From: a virus
IMG/VR virus record: IMGVR_UViG_3300027896_000162
Location: 1-29,012 of that record
Strand: one strand, 5' to 3'
DNA: 29,012 nt
Of the stretch, positions 6,781 through 13,350 are shown in pieces. The position numbers and the translations under genes were made by a program. The notes under the pieces are model-generated. The model worked only from the letters and a program-made list of their open reading frames with translations. It did not search any database and was not told where the DNA came from. How positions within the stretch are numbered: the first letter of the stretch is position 1; the number at the start of each line of letters is the position of its first letter.

Positions 6781-7605
6781 ATGATAGGTGATAAACAAAA
6801 CTTTAGCGATGACTTTTTTAGAAGTCTAACCGTAGGAATACTTGATACATTGGAAGGTGAAATATATTGGACTTATAGATTTTCTTCTGGGGATAAAGAA
6901 GTAGTAGTTCCTTTTTATTATTCGATGACAGGTGAAGAGAAATTTTTATTAGACACCTTTGTGGATGATATAGTTTCCGATAACAGAAAAACAGAATTAA
7001 ACACTGATGTTATTCCAAGAGGTGTATTAACATATTTAGGACATGATATTTTGACGGACGAAATTGCTAATCCGAATGTTTGGATTAGAATGAGTATTGA
7101 AGATAAGGATGAAATAAAGAAAATAATGGTTAAATTGAAACCAATGCCCGTTTCAGTTAAATATGAATTATTTATAACTTTAAATTCGGAGAATGATATG
7201 TTCAAATGTTCAGCAGCACTTATGGATACAATTGGAATATACAGATATTTTGCTTTTCAATTTAACCAAATGAATATAACTGCTGTAATGCAATTACCAG
7301 ATTCTAACCAATTTGAAATTGTAAGACAAAAAGATATGGCTTCAAAAAATGAAATAATGATCAAAGTAAATTTTGAGGTAAAAACATATTATCCTGCTTA
7401 TAGGAGACCTAGATCGTTAAGTTTGAGAGCTAATGATCCCAATGATAATTGGTCTGACTCTTACACATATGATGGTTTCAAGAAGGATGACCCTAATATT
7501 ATTATAAACCCGAAACGAACAAAATGGTACTCAAATATCTTCAAATCTACAGGAAACCCTGATAGTAAAGGAAGTATAGACAGTACAAACGGTGATGGTG
7601 TGTAA
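6781..7605 (+). CDS. gp15-like tail terminator / sheath stabiliser
   Basis: A 274-residue protein; T4 gp15 is 272. The order of conserved segments follows gp15: an N-terminal 'F.R.L' helix, SGDKEVVVPFYYSMTGEEKF, DVIPRGVLTYLGHDI, then VKLKPMPVSVKYELFITLNS plus ENDMF, and a closing INFEVKTYYPAYRR-type segment (here VNFEVKTYYP). In T4, gp15 caps the tail and binds the neck and the last sheath ring. The assignment is from remembered family pattern, not an alignment, so it is moderately sure. A charged, Asn/Asp-rich tail (residues ~215-274) looks disordered. The start abuts a late promoter. Confidence 0.6.
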   Translation: MIGDKQNFSDDFFRSLTVGILDTLEGEIYWTYRFSSGDKEVVVPFYYSMTGEEKFLLDTFVDDIVSDNRKTELNTDVIPRGVLTYLGHDILTDEIANPNVWIRMSIEDKDEIKKIMVKLKPMPVSVKYELFITLNSENDMFKCSAALMDTIGIYRYFAFQFNQMNITAVMQLPDSNQFEIVRQKDMASKNEIMIKVNFEVKTYYPAYRRPRSLSLRANDPNDNWSDSYTYDGFKKDDPNIIINPKRTKWYSNIFKSTGNPDSKGSIDSTNGDGV

Positions 7606-7610
7606 ATAGA

Positions 7611-7634
7611 AATCCTGCCAAAAGGCGGTTTTTA
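7611..7634 (+). terminator. Weak hairpin-T terminator
   Basis: CTGCC-AAAA-GGCGG followed by TTTTTA, just after the gp15-like gene. The stem is short and includes a T-G pair. Confidence 0.4.
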
Positions 7635-7636
7635 TT

Positions 7637-7648
7637 TATAATATATAA
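7637..7648 (+). promoter_or_regulatory. Putative late promoter box TATAATATATAA
   Basis: Variant box 29 bases before the ATG at 7678. Confidence 0.55.
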
Positions 7649-7677
7649 TTAAACAATAAAAAAATTAATTTATAATT

Positions 7678-8958
7678 ATGAAGAATCTCAAACTAGAGCT
7701 TTTTAACTTTAAGAAGAATTTGTCTTACGAGCAGTCAGACATCGCTAATATAGTGGAAAGCCATTTAAATGCTTGTAATGTGGCATCTGAGAAGCAAATT
7801 ATATTGTCTCTAACCGAGAAGCTTAAAACATATACATATGATACTGATGTTAAAAACTTGCTAGAATCTCTATCAACGGATATGAGTCAGTACCAACTTT
7901 TATATGAATTAAAGAACCTATATAATGTGCTTAACAGCAAAAATCAAGGTGAAATGTACAGACAGCCTATTAATGTTGTGCTACAAACAATAAACCTTGA
8001 TTCAGATCAAGATAGAATGTCAAGAATTCTTAATGAATTGGCTGTATATGATTGGGTTCCTGAAATAAGATTATTCGTACATAATTTAACTAAATCTCCT
8101 GAACAAAGAAATAACTTATTATCTGGTGGTAAATCAGAATCAGTTTATACTATTGTTGATAGAGTTGAGGAAGGATTTATTTGTTTATTGGAAAATTCGT
8201 GGTTTTTACTTTCTGATAATAACATCGAAAAAACTTTGCTAGAAACACATATTACGGATTCAGAAAAATTGAAAACTTTACAGAACTTGCATACAGCAAT
8301 GACTTATGCAACAGTTGGTGAAGATAGAATTAATTTCAGAATCTCTGAAAACTTAACTATCGGTATTTCAGTTGCTAAGAAAGGTGTTATCTTTATAAAT
8401 GATGATGAAATGAAAGAGACAACTCTTGAAAGTTTATTTTCGTCTCCAATAATTCCTATTGTTAATAAAAATTTCTATCCATTATTGGTAGAAACTGCAA
8501 ATAACACAAACAAATTCGTAGAATTGGATGTTGTTAAAAGAGTTTCTAATTTAATCAATCCTTATTTGGAAGTATTTGCTTTCAATTATAAGAATGCTAT
8601 CTATCTTTATAGATGTGATGAGCGTTATGGTAATTCATTCTTCAAGTATGAGTCAGCTTTGGAATTAGTAAATGAGGTTAAGACAGAATTGAATTACGAT
8701 TTAACTTTCTTTTATGAAAACAAATTGGATAAAGAATTGATTGTTAAGAGAAAACTAGAAGATAAAGAAAGAGAAATCACTTTGAAAATTGAAGATTTAA
8801 CTTTTAATATTTCTAAACTAGAAACATCAGTTAAATATATTGGTGAATCAGAAGTTTTATCAACTGCAATTTCTAATTTATCTATTAGAAGAACATCTTT
8901 AAGTGCTGAATTACAGGCAGTAAAAGAATTACAATATAAGGAAAGAGTTAAATCTTAA
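7678..8958 (+). CDS. Unknown 426-residue protein, possibly structural
   Basis: No family recognised. Residues 1-110 are helical and polar, and the middle (about 150-330) is mixed alpha/beta. The last ~80 residues (LIVKRKLEDKEREITLKIED onward to ELQAVKELQYKERVKS) form a strongly charged coiled coil. There is no membrane segment or signal peptide. It has a single-gene transcription unit, with a late box upstream and a strong terminator at 8976. The 5' end uses GAG/AAG-rich codons, as in the capsid and protease genes, which suggests strong late expression. A head, tail or core component is plausible, but this is only inference. Confidence 0.55.
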   Translation: MKNLKLELFNFKKNLSYEQSDIANIVESHLNACNVASEKQIILSLTEKLKTYTYDTDVKNLLESLSTDMSQYQLLYELKNLYNVLNSKNQGEMYRQPINVVLQTINLDSDQDRMSRILNELAVYDWVPEIRLFVHNLTKSPEQRNNLLSGGKSESVYTIVDRVEEGFICLLENSWFLLSDNNIEKTLLETHITDSEKLKTLQNLHTAMTYATVGEDRINFRISENLTIGISVAKKGVIFINDDEMKETTLESLFSSPIIPIVNKNFYPLLVETANNTNKFVELDVVKRVSNLINPYLEVFAFNYKNAIYLYRCDERYGNSFFKYESALELVNEVKTELNYDLTFFYENKLDKELIVKRKLEDKEREITLKIEDLTFNISKLETSVKYIGESEVLSTAISNLSIRRTSLSAELQAVKELQYKERVKS

Positions 8959-8975
8959 TTGTTAATATTAAAAAT

Positions 8976-9003
8976 AAAAAAGCCTTCATATGAAGGCTTT
9001 TTT
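8976..9003. terminator. Bidirectional terminator between convergent genes
   Basis: Perfect palindrome AAAAAAGCCTTCAT and its complement. It serves the 7678 gene and the minus-strand gene ending at 9003. Confidence 0.85.
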
Positions 9004-9560
9004 TATTTGCTGTCGTAATACTTTTTGAACACCGGAATACTTAGTAAGAAATTCATATCTAATTCTATCATTCCGATAGTATCTGAAATCATATCTTTTG
9101 TGGTGAAATAATTTTCATCCTCATCTCCAAACATTTTATCTAATTGCTCGAAGTAGAATTGCTCACATTCTTCGTCACCTTGGAATTCCCATTCCAAAAT
9201 AGTTATATCATTTAGGTTAGTCATAGGTACTACAAGAATGTCAGAAAAGACTGCTCCGTCCAATATGTCTTTTACTAAATAATTCTTATTATCCCTTGCG
9301 GCTTCTATCATGGCTGTAGGCGGATGCCTACTATTTGATAGTGTTATGTTATTAATTGTTACTTTGGCTACAAAATATTCAGAATAAAATTCGGCATTTT
9401 CTTTACTTGAGGTGAAAAAGAATCCACCGTATTTTCTACCACCTGTGCTAACTGTTCCCATCCCGTCACAATTTTTACTGAATTCTTTATAAGGTAATTT
9501 GGATACGGTTCCATGGTAATAAATATTATTTAGATTATGATATTCCTTTATGTATTTCAT
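9003..9560 (-). CDS. Putative ADP-ribosyltransferase-like protein with head-targeting-like leader
   Basis: A 185-residue protein. After the leader MKYIKEYHN come YYHGT (residues 14-18) and GGFFFTSSKENAEFYS (45-60). A Y-H-G-T strand followed by a [FY]-x-[ST]-x-S segment with a helix is the NAD-binding pattern of small H-Y-E type ADP-ribosyltransferases, where HGT binds NAD. The final catalytic Glu is not assigned. T4 carries an ADP-ribosyltransferase (Alt) inside its head, so the leader shared with other proteins here fits an injected effector. It is not shown to be active; a non-enzymatic relative of the fold is the main alternative. Confidence 0.5.
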   Translation of the reverse strand: MKYIKEYHNLNNIYYHGTVSKLPYKEFSKNCDGMGTVSTGGRKYGGFFFTSSKENAEFYSEYFVAKVTINNITLSNSRHPPTAMIEAARDNKNYLVKDILDGAVFSDILVVPMTNLNDITILEWEFQGDEECEQFYFEQLDKMFGDEDENYFTTKDMISDTIGMIELDMNFLLSIPVFKKYYDSK

Positions 9561-9630
9561 AATTTATATATAATAAACTTAATGCCAATTATATAATATA
9601 TGTTAAAGGTAATATAAAATTAATCTAAAT

Positions 9631-10002
9631 ATGAACTATTTACATAACAAAGATCTCTATATAGAAATCGTAGTAAGCAAAGCACAAGGCAAATTAACTA
9701 GAGATGCTAAATTAATGCTTGAAATTCTTGCTAAAAGAACAATTAAAAAAATGAGATATTGGTCAAATGATGATCGTATGGATTGTTATCAGTCAGGTTT
9801 ACTTGATATGTTTGATAATTGGTATAATTTCAATGAAGAAAAATCAGATGGTAATGCATTCGCATATTTTACCGAAATCTTCAAAAGAGGATTAGCTAAA
9901 GGATTTAATCAACTCTATAAAAAGAAAGGTGATGCAGATCATAAAATTAAATTAATATCATTAGAAGGCTCTAATGATGGACAGGGATTGCATTCAATAT
10001 AA
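9631..10002 (+). CDS. gp55-like late sigma factor (paralog 1)
   Basis: A 123-residue protein matching the core of the T4 gp55 family. It opens NYLHNKDLYIEIVVSKAQGK, then has DDRMDCYQSGLLDMFDNWYN with FNEEK, then AFAYFTEIFKRGLAKGFNQL. T4 gp55 has the equivalent 'NNKELL...', 'E..ADGIEASIKGLHNFDETK' and 'AYITQACFNAF' segments and replaces the host sigma at late promoters. The C-terminus (HKIKLISLEGSNDGQGLHSI) is shared with the second paralog and may be the sliding-clamp contact, as the T4 gp55 C-terminus is. The expected target is the TTTAATATATAA box seen across the window. It is shorter than T4 gp55 (185 residues). Confidence 0.75.
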   Translation: MNYLHNKDLYIEIVVSKAQGKLTRDAKLMLEILAKRTIKKMRYWSNDDRMDCYQSGLLDMFDNWYNFNEEKSDGNAFAYFTEIFKRGLAKGFNQLYKKKGDADHKIKLISLEGSNDGQGLHSI

Positions 10003-10007
10003 TAAGA

Positions 10008-10039
10008 TTTGTTTTTCTGATAAAATTTAACTATATTTG
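10008..10039 (+). promoter_or_regulatory. Perfect Bacteroidota host promoter, leaderless
   Basis: TTTG (10008-10011), a 20-base spacer and TATATTTG (10032-10039). The ATG of the next gene is at 10043, about where transcription should start, so the mRNA has no or almost no leader. Confidence 0.8.
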
Positions 10040-10042
10040 CAT

Positions 10043-10360
10043 ATGACATATTTTAATAATAAAGATTTGTGTGCCGAATTAATAATAAGCAAAGCGCAGG
10101 GTAAGTTAACCGAACAAGCAATATTGATAATAAAGATTTTATGTAAAAGAATTGTACATAGTTTGAAAATTCCTTCTAATAATGATATATCTGATTCTTA
10201 TCAGTATTGTTTATATGATGTATTCAAATATTGGCAAAAATTTGATGTAGAAACTAATAATGATGCGTTCAGTTATTTTTCTTATTTGATAAAAAGGTCT
10301 CTTACTTGGGGATATCCAGTAAAAAAGATATTAATCTTAATAAAGCCAATAAGGAATTAA
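10043..10360 (+). CDS. gp55-like sigma paralog 2, zero-frame part
   Basis: Paralog of the 9631 gene: MTYFNNKDLCAELIISKAQG, then SDSYQYCLYDVFKYWQKFDV, then AFSYFSYLIKRSLTWGY. In the zero frame it ends at 10360 with an unrelated tail after PVKK. At GTA AAA AAG (10318-10326) the heptamer A AAA AAG allows a -1 slip. The -1 frame then runs on to 10506 and restores the conserved C-terminus, giving about 154 residues. It may be a programmed frameshift like that of bacterial dnaX, a recent one-base mutation, or a base-calling error in six As. It could act as a second sigma or a gp33-like co-activator. The ATG at 10043 is chosen because the upstream TTG (10037) lies inside the promoter. Confidence 0.65.
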   Translation: MTYFNNKDLCAELIISKAQGKLTEQAILIIKILCKRIVHSLKIPSNNDISDSYQYCLYDVFKYWQKFDVETNNDAFSYFSYLIKRSLTWGYPVKKILILIKPIRN

Positions 10361-10506
10361 TTGCGGTAAATAGGGAAAGAAAATTAAATTCAATATTGGA
10401 TAATATTCAATATGTGCCGTTTTTAATAGAGGAAACTTACGAATTTAATAAACACCAAATTAAATTAATATCATTGGAAGATTCTATGGGATTACATTCA
10501 ATATAA
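10306..10506 (+). CDS. -1 frame continuation of sigma paralog 2
   Basis: Open in the -1 frame without a stop through the slippery site to 10506. From the slip it reads DINLNKANKELIAVNRERKL and so on, and ends HQIKLISLEDSMGLHSI, almost the same C-terminus as paralog 1. There is no good independent start (only TTG at 10306), so it should be read as the second half of the 10043 gene. Its intactness over some 60 codons argues that the frame is still used or was lost only recently. Confidence 0.6.
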   Translation: MGISSKKDINLNKANKELIAVNRERKLNSILDNIQYVPFLIEETYEFNKHQIKLISLEDSMGLHSI

Positions 10507-10523
10507 AAATATATGAATTTTAT

Positions 10524-10554
10524 TTTGTTTTTTCAAATAATTTTAGTATATTTG
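10524..10554 (+). promoter_or_regulatory. Perfect Bacteroidota host promoter, leaderless
   Basis: TTTG (10524-10527), 19-base spacer, TATATTTG (10547-10554). The ATG is at 10558, again with almost no room for a leader. Confidence 0.8.
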
Positions 10555-10557
10555 TTT

Positions 10558-10785
10558 ATGCAAGAATTATATCCATTACCTGGTGAAACCTATCGTCACT
10601 ATAAAGGCGGCACTTATGAAATTATAAGTATGTGCGAACACACTGAAACTAAAGAAAAATTGGTTATTTGTAAATCATTAAATTTCGGTTCAATACATGC
10701 AAGACCTTATGATTTATTTATTTCGTTGGTTACAAGAGAACCATTTCAAACTGGTGCTTCATTGAGAAAATTTACTAAAATATGA
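10558..10785 (+). CDS. DUF1653-family protein
   Basis: A 75-residue protein: PLPGETYRHYKGGTYEIISM, CEHTETKEKLVICKSLN, then ARPYDLF. The Y-R-H-[YF]-K-G-G-x-Y-E opening, the H-[ST]-E-T-x-E-x-L-V centre and the W/R-P-x-x-x-F close are those of DUF1653, a small beta-barrel family of unknown function common in bacteria and phages. The start is set at 10558 because an in-frame ATG at 10513 lies upstream of the promoter elements. It is the first gene of a five-gene operon joined by overlapping stop/start codons, ending at the terminator at 11940. Confidence 0.7.
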   Translation: MQELYPLPGETYRHYKGGTYEIISMCEHTETKEKLVICKSLNFGSIHARPYDLFISLVTREPFQTGASLRKFTKI

Positions 10786-11069
10786 AAAGAGTTTTTTTAC
10801 AATACTGGGAAGAATCTGAAAGAGGATGGGGAGTTAGACCTGACGGTTGTTCATTACACTTAACGATGGGTGAACACAAAAAATATATAGAAAAGATATA
10901 TGAATCTAGGGATTCAAGAAATATTCCAGATGAATATGATCGAACTGTTGGTGAAGTAATAGATGTTTTTGTAAAAGATGATTTATACGATGCTATCAAA
11001 GGTTCTTTGAGATTGTGGAAACATGAGCTTAATAACCTTCTAAAATTAGAAGAGATAACAATTATATGA
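10782..11069 (+). CDS. Unknown small protein of the DUF1653 operon
   Basis: A 95-residue acidic protein. The N-terminus RVFLQYWEESERGWGVRPDG followed by CSLHLT is a pattern I associate with conserved hypothetical phage and bacterial proteins ('YWEE.E.GWG.RPDG.SLH'), but no function is known to me. Its ATG overlaps the preceding stop (ATGA at 10782-10785), which implies translational coupling. Conserved Trp, Arg, Asp and His residues cluster in the first 30 positions. Confidence 0.55.
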   Translation: MKRVFLQYWEESERGWGVRPDGCSLHLTMGEHKKYIEKIYESRDSRNIPDEYDRTVGEVIDVFVKDDLYDAIKGSLRLWKHELNNLLKLEEITII

Positions 11070-11374
11070 AATACTTAGGATTATTATTTGGGTGGATGAA
11101 GTTTTACCACATAACAAAGAACACTTCACTTTATAAAAAAATAAACGTGAATATAGTTAAATATTCATGGTTCTTTTATTTACTAAAACTTATTTATCCT
11201 ATTTGGTTAATTATAGGTTTATTTACTGGTGGTATAATATATCCTATACTATTCGCTCTAACCTTAGTTAGATATTTTATTTATCCATTAATTACCGGTA
11301 AATTATATAAATATTATGAATTAGCCGAAGCTTCTGTAAGTATTTTATTATACATAATATTATTATTTGTATAA
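11066..11374 (+). CDS. Small integral membrane protein
   Basis: A 102-residue protein with two or three hydrophobic segments at about 33-50 (FFYLLKLIYPIWLIIGLFTG), 51-73 and 85-101 (VSILLYIILLFV). It starts in an ATGA overlap with the previous gene. There is no recognisable family; a minor membrane-acting early protein is plausible. A holin cannot be excluded, but the early-type promoter of this operon argues against it. Confidence 0.5.
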   Translation: MKYLGLLFGWMKFYHITKNTSLYKKINVNIVKYSWFFYLLKLIYPIWLIIGLFTGGIIYPILFALTLVRYFIYPLITGKLYKYYELAEASVSILLYIILLFV

Positions 11375-11685
11375 TGTCTGGGTGGAATATTAGGATGGAT
11401 CCAGCAAAAGCTTGGAGGCACAATGGTACAGGAATGATATATCAATTTGATCCAAATGGAGTACATATTAAAATAATTTGCAAAACTATATCCGAAAAGG
11501 AAATGTTATATCAATATTATTATAACTGTACTACCTTAAATAAAGTCTACATTGCAAATGAATGGAATGATCAATATATTATTATAGATGATGCCGGCAA
11601 ATCTGGTAAATATCCTAAGTCAATGTTTGTAACACTGGCTGAATGTAGGGAAGATAGAATAAATAAAATTTTGGATGAGTATTAA
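11374..11685 (+). CDS. Small operon protein, paralog A
   Basis: A 103-residue protein starting in a TAATG overlap. Its second half, IIIDDAGKSGKYPKSMFVTL followed by AECREDRINKILDEY, matches the next gene (NLVDDRGFRQNFPKYCFTPL, AKFREERINKILN), so the two are tandem duplicates. The layout (cysteine near the start, a 'Y.v.DD.G....[YF]P...F...' centre, 'E.R..kIL' at the end) is common among small conserved phage proteins of unknown function. Confidence 0.5.
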   Translation: MSGWNIRMDPAKAWRHNGTGMIYQFDPNGVHIKIICKTISEKEMLYQYYYNCTTLNKVYIANEWNDQYIIIDDAGKSGKYPKSMFVTLAECREDRINKILDEY

Positions 11686-11941
11686 GGTAATTTGCACATC
11701 AACCATGTTTGTTGATGATGATTTATTATTTGTTACTGGAGTATTAGATAACTATTACAGTAATGTTATAACAATTGATAAAACATATGATGCAATAGAT
11801 ATGGAGTTTCAAGATCATGTTTTTAATTCCAAACATTATAATTTAGTTGATGATAGAGGATTTAGGCAAAATTTTCCTAAATATTGTTTTACTCCGTTGG
11901 CTAAATTTCGGGAAGAACGAATAAATAAAATATTAAATTAA
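11675..11941 (+). CDS. Small operon protein, paralog B
   Basis: An 88-residue protein, diverged duplicate of the preceding gene, overlapping it by 11 bases. It begins MSIKVICTSTMF, then repeats the D-N-Y-Y-S-N / T-I-D-K-T-Y segment and the VDDRGFRQNFPKYCF...FREERINKIL end of paralog A. Its stop runs straight into the operon terminator. Function unknown. Confidence 0.5.
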   Translation: MSIKVICTSTMFVDDDLLFVTGVLDNYYSNVITIDKTYDAIDMEFQDHVFNSKHYNLVDDRGFRQNFPKYCFTPLAKFREERINKILN

Positions 11942-11967
11942 AAAACCTGTCATTTGACAGGTTTTTT
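11940..11967. terminator. Bidirectional terminator
   Basis: AAAAAACCTGTCA, a short loop and TGACAGGTTTTTT. It lies between the convergent 11675 and 12294 genes. Confidence 0.85.
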
Positions 11968-11970
11968 AAT

Positions 11971-12294
11971 TTAATTGTTTTTAGCCCAATTATTCCAATC
12001 AAATGGATCAATTCCTTTCTTAAGTAAGAATTGTTTTGAATATACTATATAATTCCCCGGTATTTTTTCATCAGGAAACATATCCTTTAGATCACTTTTA
12101 CAATATTCTGCTCTGCTTTTGGCATCACAATCGCTTGAATACTCCCAACCATTTACTATTTTATTATCAGCCTTTCTTACAGCGAAAAAATTATAAGTTG
12201 GATCAACTGGGAAACTTGCAGTTTTTTCTTCTGGTTTAACCTCTTGTTCACCTTCTTGGAAAAAATATTCATTTATTTTCTTTATAAATTTCAT
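11971..12294 (-). CDS. Unknown protein with head-targeting-like leader
   Basis: A 107-residue protein starting MKFIKKINEYF, a variant of the shared leader with an INE|Y site fitting the [LI]xE protease rule. An acidic linker (QEGEQEVKPEEK) separates it from a compact domain: YNFFAVRKADNKIVNGWEYS, then SDCDAKSRAEYCKSD, then IDPFDWNNWAKNN. The domain pattern (AVRK, IVNGWEY, IDP...NW) recurs in hypothetical phage proteins but has no function known to me. The late-type box at 12312-12323 precedes it. Confidence 0.5.
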   Translation of the reverse strand: MKFIKKINEYFFQEGEQEVKPEEKTASFPVDPTYNFFAVRKADNKIVNGWEYSSDCDAKSRAEYCKSDLKDMFPDEKIPGNYIVYSKQFLLKKGIDPFDWNNWAKNN

Positions 12295-12311
12295 TGTAAG
12301 TATTTGTTTTT

Positions 12312-12323
12312 TTATATATTAAT
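12312..12323 (-). promoter_or_regulatory. Putative late promoter box ATTAATATATAA (minus)
   Basis: Minus-strand box 17 bases before the ATG at 12294, overlapping the stop of the GNAT-like gene. Confidence 0.5.
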
Positions 12324-12792
12324 TTGTAATTTTAGGTTTTCTTTCCATATTACCATTCACAATATTATCAAACCCGAATCTTAAATACCAATCTCTTAAT
12401 TGATGTGTTGTTAAACCTTTATTTTGTCCAAAAGCTTTGGGTGTTGTTGACATATAAACATTATGCTTATCTGCAATTTCGCATATTTTTCCTAAAACTA
12501 TAGAAGCTTCTCCCTTACCTCTTGCTCTTTCCGTAGTAAGAATATCATTTAGACATAGATGTCCACCAAAACAAGAAATGTCTATTACTACATTACCTAT
12601 CATGTAACTTCCCCTCATTAAAGGATGCAAAACACCTAAGCTATGAATCTCATCAATAGCTGCTTTTATATCATTATTAGAGCTTTTATGCCATTCTTCT
12701 CCAGTATCATCTATCCAATCAGGATCCTCATAATTATCATCATCATAATCGTCCTCATCAAAGTTTTCGTTAAATTTCTTTATGTATTTCAT
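12319..12792 (-). CDS. GNAT-like acetyltransferase with head-targeting-like leader
   Basis: A 157-residue protein starting MKYIKKFNENF. A very acidic stretch (DEDDYDDDNYEDPDW) follows, then a domain with LNDILTTERARGKGEASIVL (residues 81-100). The R-G-K-G-E-A acetyl-CoA loop followed by a helix, and the later LRDWYLRFGFDNI, are typical of GNAT N-acetyltransferases. The expected reaction is acetyl transfer to an amine on an unknown substrate. The start is the Met at 12792, one base after the stop of the gp4-like gene, because this begins the shared leader; an in-frame ATG at 12807 lies within that gene. Confidence 0.6.
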   Translation of the reverse strand: MKYIKKFNENFDEDDYDDDNYEDPDWIDDTGEEWHKSSNNDIKAAIDEIHSLGVLHPLMRGSYMIGNVVIDISCFGGHLCLNDILTTERARGKGEASIVLGKICEIADKHNVYMSTTPKAFGQNKGLTTHQLRDWYLRFGFDNIVNGNMERKPKITN

Positions 12793-12793
12793 A

Positions 12794-13309
12794 TTAGTTT
12801 CCCCCAAATGTTTTTTCTGTTATTATAATGAAATTATATCCTTTCATTTTACACCATTCAATGCAAAATTTCCACTTATCTAAATTTTTTGAATATTCTT
12901 TTAAGGCATATTCAAAGTTTTTTAATTGTTTAGCATTAGGTGAGGGATTTAATTTAGGTGCCTTAGTTTCCGCAAAAGGTTTTACTTCTGCTACCACTCT
13001 CGATATAGAACCATCTTCTCTTTTTAATTCGTAATAAAAATCCGGATAATAATTATGCTTTGTTAATTTCATTTCTAACAAATTATTATTCCACGCATTT
13101 TTTATATAAGGTACTTCTATAAGTTCTGTATTCCAATGTATGATACTATCGTTATTATCTAAGTATACCATTAGTTTCTGTTCTAAACCACTACGAAAAT
13201 ATAAACCACCTTGGTTATTAAGCTTAATTATCTTTTCTTTATTTTTAGGAATATATAATCCCTGTTTGTATTTAGTTGGTTTATTTGGTTGTGAATTTAA
13301 CATTCCCAT
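12794..13309 (-). CDS. gp4-like head completion protein
   Basis: A 171-residue protein. It follows T4 gp4 (gp50, head completion) in order: an early Y-x-P-K-N segment, GGLYFRSGLEQKLMVYLDNN, IIHWNTELIEVPY, then YYPDFYYEL with VVAEVKPFAET, then LDKWKFCIEWCKMKGYNFII and ITE. The E...PDF...E-V-K arrangement is that of the restriction-endonuclease-like (TnsA-type) fold. In T4 the protein is needed to complete filled heads before tail joining. It heads a minus-strand pair with the GNAT-like gene. Confidence 0.75.
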   Translation of the reverse strand: MGMLNSQPNKPTKYKQGLYIPKNKEKIIKLNNQGGLYFRSGLEQKLMVYLDNNDSIIHWNTELIEVPYIKNAWNNNLLEMKLTKHNYYPDFYYELKREDGSISRVVAEVKPFAETKAPKLNPSPNAKQLKNFEYALKEYSKNLDKWKFCIEWCKMKGYNFIIITEKTFGGN

Positions 13310-13329
13310 TTATTTAGTTTATTTATGGT

Positions 13330-13347
13330 ATATATTATAATATATAA
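13330..13347. promoter_or_regulatory. Divergent late-type promoter region
   Basis: ATATATTATAATATATAA contains the box in the plus orientation (TATAATATATAA, 13336-13347, three bases before the ATG at 13351) and a near mirror for the minus-strand gp4-like gene starting at 13309. Confidence 0.5.
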
Positions 13348-13350
13348 ATC

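Noticed and set aside
10513-10557. Upstream ATG at 10513 for the DUF1653 gene, adding a hydrophobic N-terminus
   Set aside because: It lies upstream of the promoter elements, and the hydrophobic stretch is simply the translation of the T-rich promoter; DUF1653 starts naturally at 10558.
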